A stretch of DNA of 64,000 nucleotides from Alisma plantago-aquatica (GCA_963693085.1 OY856412.1:349096457-349160456), one strand, 5' to 3'; positions 11,922-24,540 are shown, counted from the stretch's first letter. The notes: generated by a model not told the origin, from the sequence alone. Program-made: numbers and translations.

Positions 11922-12795
11922 TTATTTCATAATACCTGAGGTGGATACTTCCATCCCCTCCTTCTTCTTTAGTTCATCTATGTAGAGAGGGAAATTTCTC
12001 TTCCAATGTCCTGGCTCATGACAATGGTGAAATTTGCCTCCCTTGTTCACCCCTCCCTTGGCTTTGAGAGTTGAAGATGACTTGGGATGTTGGCTAGCAT
12101 CAAAACCTTTCTTTGCTTTGCCCCTTCCCCTGCCCCTACCCTTAGACTTTCCCTTCTTTCTTCTGATCCTCATAACATATCTGGGTTTGTCTTTTTTCAT
12201 CTATGCCTCGGTTTTCCTCAACATGCCCAACAACTCTATTTGTGACATGTCAAAGTTGTTCACACTGTAGTTCATCAAAAATTGACTAGGATTCTGGCAA
12301 TGATTGTCGTATCACATTAGTATCCGACTCTTGGCTCAGAGGGAATCCAAATTGCATTAGGTTCTCCACATACCCAATCATCTTGAGTGTGTGAGGGCCT
12401 ATTGAATCTCATTCTATCATGACGCACTTGAACAGTGCCTTGGAGACATCATATCTCTCTTATCGTGCTTGATCTTGATACATGTTCTTGATATGTTGAA
12501 CCATATCAATGACGTCTATGTTCTCATGTTGTCTCTGCAACTCATAGTTCATTGAGTACAACATCAAAAACTTCACATCAATGGCATCCTCAGTATGCTT
12601 CTTGTAAGCATCCCTTTCAACCTTTGGTGCATTGGGAGTGGGTTCTTCTGGCTCTGGTGTATCTAGGACATAGAGCTTTCTCTCTTGAGTGAGAACAATT
12701 CTCAACGTCCTAAACCAGTCATGGAAGTTGTTCCCATTTAGCTTGTCCTTCTCAAGGACCGATCGCAACGGAAAGTGATTGTTGTTGGTAGCCAT
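11922..12795 (-). pseudogene. Degenerate copia gag with broken zinc knuckle
   Basis: The frame opens MATNNNHFPLRSVLEKDKL at 12,795 and runs 111 codons through a typical copia gag N-terminal domain (NGNNFHDWFRTLRIVL). A stop follows, then stop-rich sequence still reading as gag (ALFKCVMIE, HTLKMIGYVENL). A second open piece at 12,200-11,922 holds a basic RG-rich stretch and a zinc knuckle written CHEPGHWKRNF. In the consensus CX2CX4HX4C the first two cysteines and the last are substituted (FHHCHEPGHWKRNFP), so RNA binding would be lost. The start lies after the leader and follows a purine-poor tract. This would have been the capsid protein. Confidence 0.9.
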
Positions 12796-13266
12796 TTATT
12801 CTACAAAAAATAAATTTGCAATTTTAGTCCAAAACTCTTTTGATTTGATTTGATTTGAAAATTGACGATATTAATTAGGTCTTTAATTAATTATCACTCC
12901 CACTATTTTGATCAAATTGATAACCCTCACATATCATTTTAGAAGATTGCATCGTACAACCTTCTAGCGAGCAAGATCCTGACTTCCTCTAAGTTATGGA
13001 CCAGTGTTACCCACAACTAGATTCTTTCTGGTAGGCAACTTTTGCCCATTGCATCATATGCAACTCTTGATAGATGTTATGCACAACTCTTTGTCATGAA
13101 CATTTGCATGCCTCAAAGTGCTTAATCCTATTAAGATCACCTTGTTAAGTCCAACCCAAAAGCAAACACAATGAATATGCACCCTACGAAGGCAGACCCA
13201 CATATTCACCATCACACTTCCACGAGATAGATGGTGCACCACACGAAGGCATGCCCACACTTAGTC
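12796..13266 (-). other. Copia leader, gag-proximal part
   Basis: Untranslated leader between gag and nested LTR C. No frame or motif stands out. The final TAGTC at 13262-13266 is the target duplication of the nested LTR. Confidence 0.6.
13262..13266. repeat. Target site duplication TAGTC, left copy
   Basis: Exact match to 16971-16975. It dates solo LTR C as later than the copia insertion. Confidence 0.85.
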
Positions 13267-16200
13267 TATAAGGCCCCTGAACTTGCTTAATCAGTTGAAT
13301 AAACCTAATTACCATAATTGAATGCTTAGAACCCTAATATGACCTTGTGATATGCTTTGAAAACATAATACATGCTTAAGTTTCAAATTTGGTCCAATTT
13401 GGACACTATTTGAGCAAGTTATGCAATTTTCTATACATTTTGGACTTTACTGCAATTTACCCAATTGAGTGGTTTTCTTTGCCATTTGTCACATACATTA
13501 TGTTCCTTAGATGTTATATTATCATTCTTGAGATTTTTGATCCATGGAGCTCATAGTTGAGCCATGGTTGAAGGTGTTTCCATCAATGGTAATTTAGGGT
13601 TTACCCCTTCATGGATGAGCTACCTTTAGTAGCTATCAACTAAAGAATCATGTGATTGGCTGGGAATTTCGACAAAGGAAAGATAATAAGGTCAATAGGG
13701 ATGGTGAGGGAGCTTCTTGTGTGTGTTCTTGTATATTCTTAATATTTTAAGGCCATAAACACATGGGGAAGCTACTTTTACTCCTCATGCTTGCTTCTAT
13801 CCTTATCCATGGGCTATATTTACCTCTTCCTTGCCCAAATATGAAACTATGCTTGCTTTCTCTTTCCTCTAACATGAAGCAACGAATCCACTCTGTTTTT
13901 TTGCAGAACCAACTGCTCTAAGGTAGAAGACAACCCCTTTTTGGAGAAGAAGGTCTCCTAGGGCTCCATCTAGCCCTACCTAGGGTTTACAAGGTCATCT
14001 TCTAGGGAATTCGACCAAGGCAAGTTGTTTTCTTCCTTCCTTCTTCGTTTTTATTTCTCTTCTCCTTCCTTAGACCTTCCTCCAGGTTGGAACCCTTTTG
14101 TTCCATCGTGAAAGTGGCTCTACAACTCAAAAATCTATCCTTCTTGTTTCTTTTTCTAGGATTTTGCTTCTTTGTGGAGAGAAGTACCTATTTGGCCAAG
14201 TTCAGATATGAATCCAAGGTTTTCTTGCCCTATTTGCTTGAGATTCTTGCTTTTTGGGATCTGACCTACTCTATAGAGGTGAGATATATAACATTCTTCA
14301 CTTATATTGCTTACTAGAAGCTTGTTAGTTCATGTTTATGGCTTAATGTGTTGATTTAAGCATAGAGAAACCATGCTTGTTTAGAATTACAATTTTTTGT
14401 GGTGTTCCCTATTTTATTCCAGTTCTATATGAACTTATAAACGTGTGTACAACTTTTCTAATGTGTAACATGATCTGGGACTGGTTGATAGCATCAACCT
14501 ATGGTGCTAAGCACAAAATAGTTGATGGTTCAAATTAGGGTTTTCAAGCTATTTCATTCCCTATCACACCACCGATGGTCATACCATTCAATAGCCAATG
14601 GTGTGCTATTTTGGAAACTGATGTTCGTGATCAAGGGTGTCAAATTTATGCTGATAACCTATGGTCACCCCATTAGGTCAGCTTTTGACTCAATTAGATG
14701 TTTAATTATCATCCACTAAGTATTCTAATGATGTTATCAATCGATGATGATATTGGCTTAATATTTGATGGTGTTAACTGAATGTATTACTGATCTAGCA
14801 ACCAATGGTGACCTAATGATCACAATTAATGGTGGATCAGGTCATCACCATATCTGATGAATTAGGAATGTAATTGTAGATTTGACTAAACCTTGATCCA
14901 ATGGTTTCTTGGTTCAATTGATCTAATGGTTAGACCTATACTTCAATTGATAACCTTGAAGAATGAACTTGATCCAATGAATAATATTGGATTCTTTAAC
15001 ATCCAATGGATTAGAATAAATCACATGGTATTATTTGTGGGTCCTAGTGATGATATGTCGATGGTTCAATACCATTAATTGGTACTCTTACCTTTGCCAT
15101 TATATAGTTATATTTGATAAATCACTATAATAAGTGGATGCGTAACTCCCATGTGATTTAGCTTATTATACCTACCCTTGATATAATTCTATGATGTTGA
15201 TTGGTTATAATCAGACCTCTTGAATGATTAATGTTATAATGAATTACACTCTTCTTGTGTTGAAAACACAATGTATAACTATTTGAATATCATAGTGCCT
15301 TGCCATGTTAATATCTATGGACACATATATGCTAATGATATTTTGAGCCTGGTTTAAGGCATGGAATGATGATGATAACCTTACTATGAATAATGTGATG
15401 GTCTTAATGACCTTGGGGCATGTTTGAAGCCATGATTGTGGTGAAATCCTCTTCATGTTCCAATGAGGGTTAAAACCCTATAACTTGTGGTAACATATTG
15501 GTATCTTGTAATAGTATGATGATAAGTGTGGTCCATCAATTTGCAATGAATGATAGAATGTGGTAATGTGATTAAGATTTATATCTCAAATGTTTTATAT
15601 CCTTTGAATTTGTTATACATATACTCTTGTTAGAAAAGAATTAGGTTTTGCATGTCCACGTGTATGATAAAGCCTTAATGCATTCAATTGGCAGTAATTA
15701 ATCAAGTGTAACCTTAATCATGTAGAGCCCTGTGCCGTAGAGCCATCTTTAGTGTCAGAGCTTACTGGAGGGTGAAATGAGTATTCCCAAGGGAAACTCG
15801 AAGCACATACTATTGAGTATGTGGGGGTGGCAAGTTCAGGATATATCCTTGTCATCCACAATTGCAGGTTATGGAGGATGGCTATGGTCATGCCTCTGAC
15901 ATTTGATGTGATTGAGGACAGCTGTGGTTGTACCTCAGATTAGAGGGTTTTGTATACCCTGTTTTCTAGTGTCGTAACTTGTACCAAGTACGGACTAGTT
16001 GTTATCAGTTGACTATATGTCACTATTGGCAGTTTGACTGGTATGTCACTGTAGTTTACTCATACTGACCGAGGGGAAGAGATCTTAGGATACCGACACT
16101 CCTAGATCTTATACGGAACTGAATAGCACTTTGTAGTAGTTAGTTGGACTTTGAGTGGTATGACTCAAACTCCCCAGGGCATACTAATAAAAGAAGTGAT

Positions 16201-16970
16201 ACCCGCCATGTAGTATAATTGCTAGGGTTTAATATGTATCACATTGGTTGATTAACCCTTGTCTTGTCTTTACATTGCATAGTTCTTACATGATACAGAC
16301 TTAAGAAAATTGTACAATTCTACTTGGTGTTACAACTTATTTGCTTAACTGCTTAGTATGCTTAAACTGTTCAATCTATTCATATTATTTATTCAATACC
16401 CTAACTGCTCAATGTATTTACTGTTAATTAATATGTTATAATCAATATATGTTGGAGAGAGTTATATCTCTCACTGGTACTGGGTCTCACCTGTGGATCA
16501 CCACATTTTTTTAGGTGGTCGCGGGCAACGAGGTCGAGGTCGTGCTGTGGAAGAAAACCAACCTGGTGATCAATAGATTCAGAAGGTTGGTTAGTTGTAG
16601 ATGTTAGTAGTAGAGTCCTAGTGTCGTCCCTGTACTCTCAGGTCCGAGTATGGGATGTGTTTTCTAGATGATATGCTTGTATCGACACGAGATTTTGGTA
16701 GTATGCCAATGTTTGTAAATATATGGCATGTACATCTGAAATATCTTTTGTATGCAGGATGTGACTGAGGTCTTTGGACCCATAAGTAAATACTTGTTAC
16801 AACATATGAGAATGGAATGATAGACCTTTTGTAAATATTCTAGAGTTTATTTACATTATTGGAATAAGTTTCAATTATTCCACAATTTTGACTATGTGAT
16901 TTATTAGTAGTTGATCGTGTTTTGTGTTTTGTGTTTTGAATAATCTCATTTAGCATGATGAGGTGTCACA
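13267..16970 (+). mobile_element. Solo LTR C, Ty3/gypsy, nested in the copia leader
   Basis: It starts TATAAGGCCCCTGAACTTG, a decayed TGTAACATCCCTGACCTGG, and ends GAGGTGTCACA. A perfect TAGTC duplication flanks it. It is a plus-strand relative of solo LTRs A and B: the stretch near 13,380-13,470 matches the reverse complement of 6,580-6,680, and 16,600-16,660 matches the reverse complement of the block near 925-960. At 3,704 bp it is far shorter. The middle lacks the palindrome array and instead has many loose GATGGT/CAATGGT words at 14,470-15,070. No gag-pol is present, so it is a solo LTR. Confidence 0.85.
16515..16576 (+). other. RG-rich short frame in LTR C, behind an acceptor-like site
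   Basis: A pyrimidine tract ending TTTTTTTAG is followed by a frame reading GRGQRGRGRAVEENQPGDQ and a TAG stop at 16574-16576. It occupies the same position near the LTR 3' end as the short frames in LTRs A and B. It could be the last exon of a spliced transcript or the remains of an RGG-type nucleic-acid-binding tail. No upstream exon is shown. Confidence 0.45.
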
Positions 16971-16975
16971 TAGTC
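16971..16975. repeat. Target site duplication TAGTC, right copy
   Basis: Exact match to 13262-13266. Confidence 0.85.
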
Positions 16976-17852
16976 GATCAAGCTTTTCATATGTGCTTCT
17001 TTTAGAAGGCATCTTCAACTTAATATATTTGTTGAGGGGTTTTATTATGCTTATTTATGCATATATGTATCCAATCACTACATACATAGTATGTATCATA
17101 TACATGCTATATCCCACAAATGAAAACATGCAATAAAAATAAAGTGATGATTATAGCCATCCTATTGTAGTTCCTTGGAGCCACAAGGAACTACGTTCAT
17201 CTTAGGTCAACATCACATGCAACTTGTTATTGATGAAGATCTGTGGTTGCCAATCCGGGTTGACTGGTTCAACCTTTGAACTGGTCGACTCACCTCTTGG
17301 TCGGTCGGTTGGTCTCCTCCATTCGATCTTCTGACTCCTCTAGATGGTCAGCTCGTCCGGTCATCTGGGCTTCTTGTCGGTCCACCAACTGCTCCTTAGT
17401 TGCTCGTCTCGGTCCATCAAGCAGTCATCTTCCATCTTCATCTAACAAGAAATAAAACTAATCATATTTCACATAATCATTGTGAAACCTCGACTTACAT
17501 TTGAGGGGAGAAAATGTAGAAGAGAATCTCAAGTTATCTTGAGTTACATTCAGAATAGAAGAAGAGGGCTCGGTGCACAGATCGAGATGCAAACAACCAT
17601 AACCAACCACACACATGCACATAGGGTTTATAGGCCATAACCATGCTATACATTCACCATCAAAACCATTTTAGGGTGATGTGTATCGATTGCATATATA
17701 CCATATCATATATGTATATATTAGTTTGGGATCGTGTGGTATTGATTGGATATTCACATTAGTCATTTAAATATTTGCATTGTATGTAATAAATAAAAGA
17801 CAGAAAAACAAAAATCCGATCATATTGATTATCCCAAAACATAGAGTATTGA
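16976..17852 (-). other. Copia leader, LTR-proximal part
   Basis: Leader between the nested LTR and the primer binding site. Around 17,255-17,410 it is rich in GGTCGG/GACTGG words like those in the copia LTRs. No coding frame is recognised. Confidence 0.6.
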
Positions 17853-17868
17853 CATGGCTCTGATACCA
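17853..17868 (-). promoter_or_regulatory. Primer binding site for initiator Met-tRNA
   Basis: On the minus strand the sequence just inside the 5' LTR reads TGGTATCAGAGCCATG. TGGTATCAGAGC is the standard plant copia primer site, complementary to the 3' end of initiator methionine tRNA. One base separates it from the LTR end. This fixes strand and identity of the 5' LTR. Confidence 0.95.
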
Positions 17869-17869
17869 C

Positions 17870-20009
17870 GGTTGGGTTTTACATGGTCAGAGTAGGCAAC
17901 GGAAACAAAAATTTTACTTGACCATAAACCCATAACCAGTAGATCACATCAATATCTATGTAATGGGAATGATGGTTTTAGCGAGATAAACCTAGTCCTG
18001 AGACTTGCTCAGTGACTATACCTTGCAGCAAGTGCGGTCTTCAACCACCTATCTTCGACGACATCTGTGCAGCTCCTGGTCTTGACCCAAACTGTGACTG
18101 GATGTCGTCCTCCTGAGCGGAAAAAGTCTCCCACCTCTATAGATAGTCCACACATAATACCGGGAACTCTAGTCATCCTGAAGGATGGACAAGAAGTAAT
18201 TGTCCCCTTACTAGACACCAACACACTCTCCCACCACTAGTTGCTTTTTCTACAGTTGTCTTTCTCTCGTTGTTCCTCCCTAAATGGGTAGAACTTGCTT
18301 GGGCTCTCTCGGTTATGAAAACTAGAGAGGAAAACAACTTTGCATAGCAACAGATGTTCTGAGTTGTGTCCCTAGAGAAGCCCCATTTACCCCTCTATTT
18401 ATAGTAGAGGGTAGGGTTAGGGTTCCCAGTCTGTGCAGGAGCAGAAGGGTTCAGAATTTCCATGAACAATTTGCACTGTGGCAGGTGAACCAGTCGTTTC
18501 ATAATTGAAACGATCATTTGGCAAGGTGAGCTCATTGGTTCACTAGTGAACTGGTCAGTTGGGAGCGTGATCTGATCGGTTCACCCACTAAACTGGTTAT
18601 TTCACTTCCCAGACTTCCCTATAATTGACTTTCCTTATTCGTTTCTAATTAACACAAATATTAATTCTTGTCCCAATCGAATTGAACAAGTGAAATGAAA
18701 AAACTTTTTCTCTCAAACCGAGACAACTCAAAACTTCTCATTTGGACTAGTTGAACCGATCGGTTCACCAAAGTGAACCAATTGTCTCACTGACCATGAG
18801 CCGATCGGTTCACCTAGTGAACTGATCGGTTGGTGGTCCAGATTGTGCATAACACAGTCAATTCAGTTCTCAATCAATTTGACACTCTAATCAGTTGGCT
18901 CAACACTTGAACCTGATGATTCTAAGTCAAGTCTATTGATTGAATATTTGATTGAGTACCTAAAAACTTTAGTAATCAATCCAAACATCATTCATGGATA
19001 AAATCCTCTTCTATGTGTGACCCTATAGGTCCCATTTCACATTGGCAGTGAATGTCCATAACTAGCTTATGACATCACAAGCAAAGAGTGGTACCTAGTC
19101 ACACATCAGTGCTACCCAAGTGAAAAGGAAAGTTAGAGAACAACTTTCAATCCTACAGTCTGTGATTAGTGTTCTAGTGATTGTATAATTCCTTTTTCTT
19201 TGATATCCTGGATGAACTCAAGGCATGGAGTCATCATCCTTTCAACGTTCATTCATGTTTCTTGAATTAGAGCAGACTGTCTGATATATATGTGATATCA
19301 ATATCATATATTGATTCACATGTGCATGTACATGCCCTTCTTAGTCTCACTTATTAAGTGGACTGGACATCATACTCCCTTAGGAGGGATAAATCCCATA
19401 TCTATCACTTACAGTCTATCTCATGCATCAAAGCCACCCAATCATCACCGTTATGACATCCCATGTTTCAAGATGGTGTTTGATGATGTCAAAGTGTACC
19501 CAATCACATTCGACGAGTGTAGTGATTTCAGGTCTAAGAATCACAATCACCACCATCACTATGAGAGATGATTCTGACTACCATGTCATGGTTCCATGTG
19601 TCACTTTCATGGTGGATCTATCCGATACACTGTTCTACATCATGTATTTGCGTGTTTGGTTTGATATCATATATCATGACTAATGAGACACTGTCATCAA
19701 CCAACACACACTTTAGTCTTGATGTGTCATTTTTGTCTATCAACCTTCCACAATGACATATGACTAGTGACATAACAAGAATGTACATACTCTTAGCATC
19801 CATATGATCTCATTGTTCAGGTCCTAAACATGAAGACATACGCCATTGAGTATTGTCATTCTTTAGACATTCATTTTGCTCCATCATTTATCTCATAAGC
19901 GATTGAGCTAGAATAAATTGGAAGCTTGCCTTTGATATTTATCAAATCAATTAGAACATATGCTAATCCAATCATCATATGATTGGCTCTCTGGGCATAC
20001 ATACCAACA
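17870..20009 (-). repeat. 5' LTR of the copia element
   Basis: 2,140 bp, aligned with the 3' LTR at 7,096-9,231. The outer end CCAACA is at 20004-20009 and the inner end meets the primer binding site. It contains the perfect 14-bp palindrome GAACCGATCGGTTC at 18,753-18,766 and several near copies up to 18,840. Confidence 0.9.
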
Positions 20010-20014
20010 ATAAC
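20010..20014. repeat. Target site duplication of the copia element, right copy (ATAAC)
   Basis: Pairs with AAAAC at 7091-7095 with one mismatch. Confidence 0.6.
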
Positions 20015-20299
20015 ATAGTCTTATTATATTGAATTAGGGTTACGGTTACTGACTGGTTTTATTCGGGCTAAAAACTTAGCTTTCATATTACTCAATTAAT
20101 AATCACATTACTTAAAAATTGGGGTTTTAGAGTCCATTATGAAAACATCAAAACAAGAAAGCAAATCTTGGTTTGAAAATCCTAAAATCTTATTCTACTC
20201 TAAAAATCCTTTCTAATGACTGTTAATTTGTAATTTTTAGTGGCTGAATTACTATTGACTTTTTGAAGACTGACCAATAGAAAATGCCAAATAGCTAAG
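20015..20299 (-). repeat. Outer LTR, segment 2
   Basis: Part of the outer gypsy LTR between the copia element and solo LTR B. No coding frame. The last five bases, CTAAG (20295-20299), are the left target duplication of LTR B. Confidence 0.5.
20295..20299. repeat. Target site duplication CTAAG, left copy
   Basis: Exact match to 25951-25955. Confidence 0.85.
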
Positions 20300-20678
20300 T
20301 GTGACACACTGTCCGAACAAACCATCATTTACTAACCAGAAGCGATCATTAGCAGCAGATTAACAAAAATCACTAAAAATTTAAACCTTTTTGCAAAGAG
20401 ATCCAATTCCAGAAAACTCTTATAACAAGAACCAAAGTATTACATATACATTCTAGTTCATAAGTACATACCATGTACCATCTCTTCTCGAGGATTACAT
20501 ACAACAGTTGCTTTGCCAAACTATACATAAGCAACATAAAACCTCGAGAAGTTCAAGCCAAAATCTCAGATTGATGATAAAAGCACTATCTACTGACTCT
20601 GAGGACCTGAGAGTACAGAGACGACACATAGGACTTTCTATACAAAAATATGACATCCAATGCCTCCACCTGAAATTA

Positions 20679-20752
20679 TCACTGTTGTCCCTGCTGCTGC
20701 TGCTGTTGCTCTTTCTTTGCTATAGGGTTTCTGCCTCCTCTTCTACGTCTAC
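20679..20752 (-). other. RG/Q-rich short frame in LTR B, behind an acceptor-like site
   Basis: Minus strand. After ACTTTTTAG the frame reads GRRRRGGRNPIAKKE, then a run of six glutamines and GQQ, stopping at TGA (20679-20681). It is homologous to the frames in LTRs A and C. The glutamine run has changed length between A and B while the frame stayed open, which is the main reason to list it. Confidence 0.45.
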
Positions 20753-21917
20753 CTAAAAAGTTGGATCCCACTGGGGTGAGATAATTTGAAATTGTCCCAG
20801 TGAGAGATATAACTCTCTACCAGAAACATCATTATTGCAGATATGCAGTAATAAATTGAACACAAGTTCTTTTATTTTAACAGCAGTATTAATCATTGTA
20901 TGAAAAAATAAGATAATCTCCTTTCTCAAGGAAAACATTGCATCTACCCATGGTAGGATTGTACATCATCTATCTACTTTGCAAGGAATGTAAGGAATCA
21001 TAAATATATCATCTATCAACTAAAGATGCATAAAGAAATGTAACATCAACCAATAATTTTCATATTCAGTCCTTAAGCAAACATGCTATACGGCTGATTA
21101 CATTTTACAATCACACTTATGCCCAGAGGAGATGAGGTATACCACTCATACTCCAATCGACCATTGTAAAGTAGAAATCGGTGCCATACAAGGTCAATGA
21201 AAGAGTCGGCTGCCATGACCTCCCTTATCTCGGTCAGTACGAGATTCCATGCAGGTCATCTTGTATCTCTGCTAAATAGCTTTCTAGGGTATACTGGCAA
21301 CTTCGCTATAGAGTTATAGTGGCGGCTATACTCTCTTCACAATCGAGAGATTTCATGTTTATCTCACATCAATCTGGCATTAATATTATTGGGAGATTCG
21401 TGATACATCCATCCCAGCTTCGGGGGATTAGTGATACATCCACCCCGACATATATAATGAAGGATTGAGAGATTTAATGTTTATCTCACATCAATTCTGT
21501 CATTAGGGCGTTCCGGGTTATGCTGCAGAGCAACCCGTTTCACCATCCAGCAAATTCTGACGCTGATGGTTATATGGCTAGGGCACTACATGATAAGATT
21601 CCACTTGATTAATTAAGTGTATTACCATATTCTTTTAGCATCAATCAAGTTTTCAAACATAATTTATTATAAAAAATGCTACAAAGAATGTGTAATACTT
21701 CTATCAAGTACTTTTCAAAGCTTATAAAACATTGGGATCTCAATCCCTTATCTCATTTCCAAGAATTCACATCCCTCAACATCATCATTATGTTTATTGG
21801 ATCTGGGTATTCAGACCCTTAGTTCATCACTGAACATGGTTACCACTTTATCAAGTAACTATTACCTCCAGGTCATCTGACCAAGGTATTCAGGATACTT
21901 GTTACACAAGCATCTCA

Positions 21918-22170
21918 CATGGCTCACAAGGTCCATTAAGTATCTTGTCACCTCTCACTAGGCAACAACTTATTACATGACTCACAAGACCATTACATCT
22001 TGTCACTTCTTTCTAGGTAACAACTTATTTACATGGCTCACAAGGCCATTGCACATCTTGTCACCTCTCACTATGTAACAACTTATCTACATGGCTCACA
22101 AGGCCATTACATTTTGTCACTTCTCTCTAGGTAACAACTTATTTACATGGCTCACAAGGCCATTGCACAT
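21918..22170. repeat. 58-bp minisatellite, about 4.5 units, in LTR B
   Basis: Tandem units start CATGGCTCA or CATGACTCA at 21918, 21976, 22032, 22090 and 22146, alternating 58 and 56 bp. Each reads CATGGCTCACAAGGCCATT and then a TTGTCAC/CTAGGTAACAAC portion. LTR A has two units. Confidence 0.9.
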
Positions 22171-22974
22171 TATACTTTTATTCAAGTATTTACTATGTCT
22201 TACAAGGTTTATACAACAAAAGAATTACAACCTTCCCATCATTAGGGTTAAGGTTTTCCTTCCTTATCGATTATGGTTTCTCTTACATATCATCACCCTT
22301 CATTAGGTTTAGTAGGGTTTTCCATCATTAACCATTTAGGTTCTCATGATCATATTATTAATGATCAAGCCCTAATTCATTGCTCCACAGAGCTACGAGC
22401 CAACATTGATAACATAAGTATTCAATCATGCTTATTTATTCTCAGCATTTATCATTAAATGGATTATCAATACAAGATATGAGTTTCTCTCTCAACTTTA
22501 CTAGAATATTATTAAATCATACTTTATTGCTTGGCTTAACCTTTTCATAAGGTATGTTATCCTACACTTATCAAAGTGCATTATATGTAACAATTGACAT
22601 GACACACTTCATGTGTTACTCATCTAAGTACATTGGTTTTAGAGTACATCAAGGTGTATCAATCTTGAGGTGATGGACGTGATATCTATCATATCTTGAT
22701 GTATCACTTCCCTCATCACCTTTATCTTAAGATCATCAATTTATCTTGTATTAGGGTATCTCCCATCCTAATACTTCATGCACCAATTCATCACATTTAT
22801 CCTGTAATGTATTGGTCACAAGTCACTTATTTGAAATATGCAACCATTTTCAATGATATGGACTCATCTCGAGTTAAGGTATTATTGATATAAGATCATC
22901 CATTAACAACCACCTTAGGTGTTTCACTTATCAATATATTAGTAACTATTCCATTATTAGGGATAGGTTTTCCC

Positions 22975-23440
22975 ATCTTTATCAATTAGGGTTTACATAA
23001 CATCACCCTATATTAGGCTTTCTCATAACATCACCCTGTATTAGAATTTCACATAACATCATCCTATATTAGGGTTTCAAATAGCATTACCTGAAATTAA
23101 GGTTTCTCAACTCATAGCCTAAAGTTAGGGTTATGGTTTATCATCATATTGCCCAGATTAGGTTTTCATAAATCTTCACCCTTTATTAGGGTTAGTGTCT
23201 CATATTAGGGTTTCATATAGCATTACACAACATCACCCTAGATTAGAGTCTCACATCACATCATTACATTAGTGTTACACATAACATCATCCTTGATTAG
23301 GATTTCACATCACATCACTATATTAGGGTTTTACATGGCATTACCCTAGATTAAGGTTACACCATTGCCCTAGATTAGGGTTACACCTAGCATTGCCCTA
23401 AATTAGGGTTAGGGCTCATCAACCTTCTCAATTAGGGTTT
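22975..23440. repeat. AATTAGGGTT-type array in LTR B
   Basis: About a dozen degenerate units of roughly 30-40 bp with the pattern CACCCTATATTAGGGTTTC followed by ACATAACAT. The matching array in LTR A (2,960-3,130) has about five. Confidence 0.75.
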
Positions 23441-23799
23441 CATGATCTCTTTATCAAGGATTATACCCTAATTACATATTTTATTCATGTTGAGAGTGTT
23501 GAGGTTTAACCACTACATGATTATTATACATGTATGAATTCCTCTCTCTCTCATCCTCTCTTGGATGTTGATTACTTCAAAGTTGATTAGATTAGGTCAA
23601 CCCTTCATTCAAGTACACACATTTAGGGTTAGCATGATGTATTAATATATTGCTTTCATAATCATCAAAGGTTAATCCTTTTAAGGGTACTAATCACCCT
23701 AGTACCTTAAAGGTACAACCATTGTAATTATCTTTGATATTCATCATTAATGATCATGGGGTTTAATAGTACTTTCATGGTTTGAATCAAATAGACCTT

Positions 23800-24540
23800 C
23801 AAATGGTCTTGAGGTACTATACCTTCAAACAATCTTTGAATCAATTGCACTTCCATACGGTTTGAAGACCATTAGACCTTAAACGGTCTTGGTCCCAAAA
23901 CCTTCAATCGGTCTTAAGACCGTTAGACCATCAAATGGTCTTGATCTCAAAGTCCCTAAACAGTTTGAGACCATTTGAATAAAATATAATTAATCCCAAA
24001 TGCTTTTGAAACCAAATGAGCAACTTATCATTGAAACCGATTGAACATCAAACGGTCTCAAGACCGTTTGGTCCAAACCATCTTGAAACCGAATGGACCA
24101 ATTAAGGTTTCCTCCAATCAATCAATTGGTTTTAGGGTTTGCTTTATTGAATCACACATTAATTGGACCATTGAAAGTACATCAAATTACAACCGTTGGA
24201 TCTCCAATCATCCATCACAGCCCTTGACCTCCAAATGGTTTGAAGACCGTTTGGTCTCAAATGGTCTTGAGACTTTTTACCCTCAAACGGTCTTGAGACC
24301 GTTTGAGCCATTCAACTTAGAAATCAACTCAATCGATTTAGGGTTTCAACCATTCAATCCATATAGGGTTTGTAATCAATGGACCATCCATTCTGGGAAC
24401 CATTTTAATTAAATCAATTTGAACCATTGGATCTTCATCATCCACAGAAGAAATAGACCCCAAACGGTCTTGAGACTATTTAACCTCAAACGGTCTTGAG
24501 ACCGTTTGCTCTCAAACGGTCTTGAGATCGTTTGGTCATC
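23800..24540. repeat. Interrupted-palindrome array in LTR B
   Basis: Shorter counterpart of the array in LTR A. Intact words AAACGGTCTTGAGACCGTTT lie at 24285 and 24488, near-intact ones at 24462 and 24513, and a form with CA in the centre (AAACGGTCTCAAGACCGTTT) at 24050. Decayed copies begin near 23,800. Confidence 0.8.

Larger units (their letters stand above)
7096..20009 (-). mobile_element. Complete but dead Ty1/copia retrotransposon (Tork/Angela-like)
   Basis: Minus-strand element in the order 5' LTR (17,870-20,009), primer binding site (17,853-17,868), leader with nested solo LTR C, gag remnant (12,795-11,922), pol remnant (about 11,900-9,247), polypurine tract (9,232-9,246) and 3' LTR (7,096-9,231). 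Without the nested LTR and one TAGTC copy it is about 9.2 kb. LTRs start TGTTGGTATGTATGCCC and end near ACCCAA. The gag opening and the 2.1-kb LTRs fit the Tork/Angela group; lineage assignment is my inference. Stops and frameshifts run throughout gag and pol, so it is non-autonomous. By eye the two LTRs differ at roughly one base in eight to ten in sampled stretches, so insertion was not recent. A solo LTR of the same family is at 50,779-52,584. Confidence 0.9.

Noticed and set aside
19311..19803. Several overlapping histidine- or serine-rich frames on both strands
   Set aside because: They lie within the copia 5' LTR, and the other LTR copies do not keep the frames open.
22975..23440. Interstitial telomere (TTTAGGG) tract
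   Set aside because: The repeat period is about 30-40 bp and the motif is AATTAGGGTT, not tandem heptamers.
24041..24412. 123-codon open frame on the plus strand
   Set aside because: It is the palindrome array of LTR B read antisense; the repeated peptide simply reflects the repeated word.
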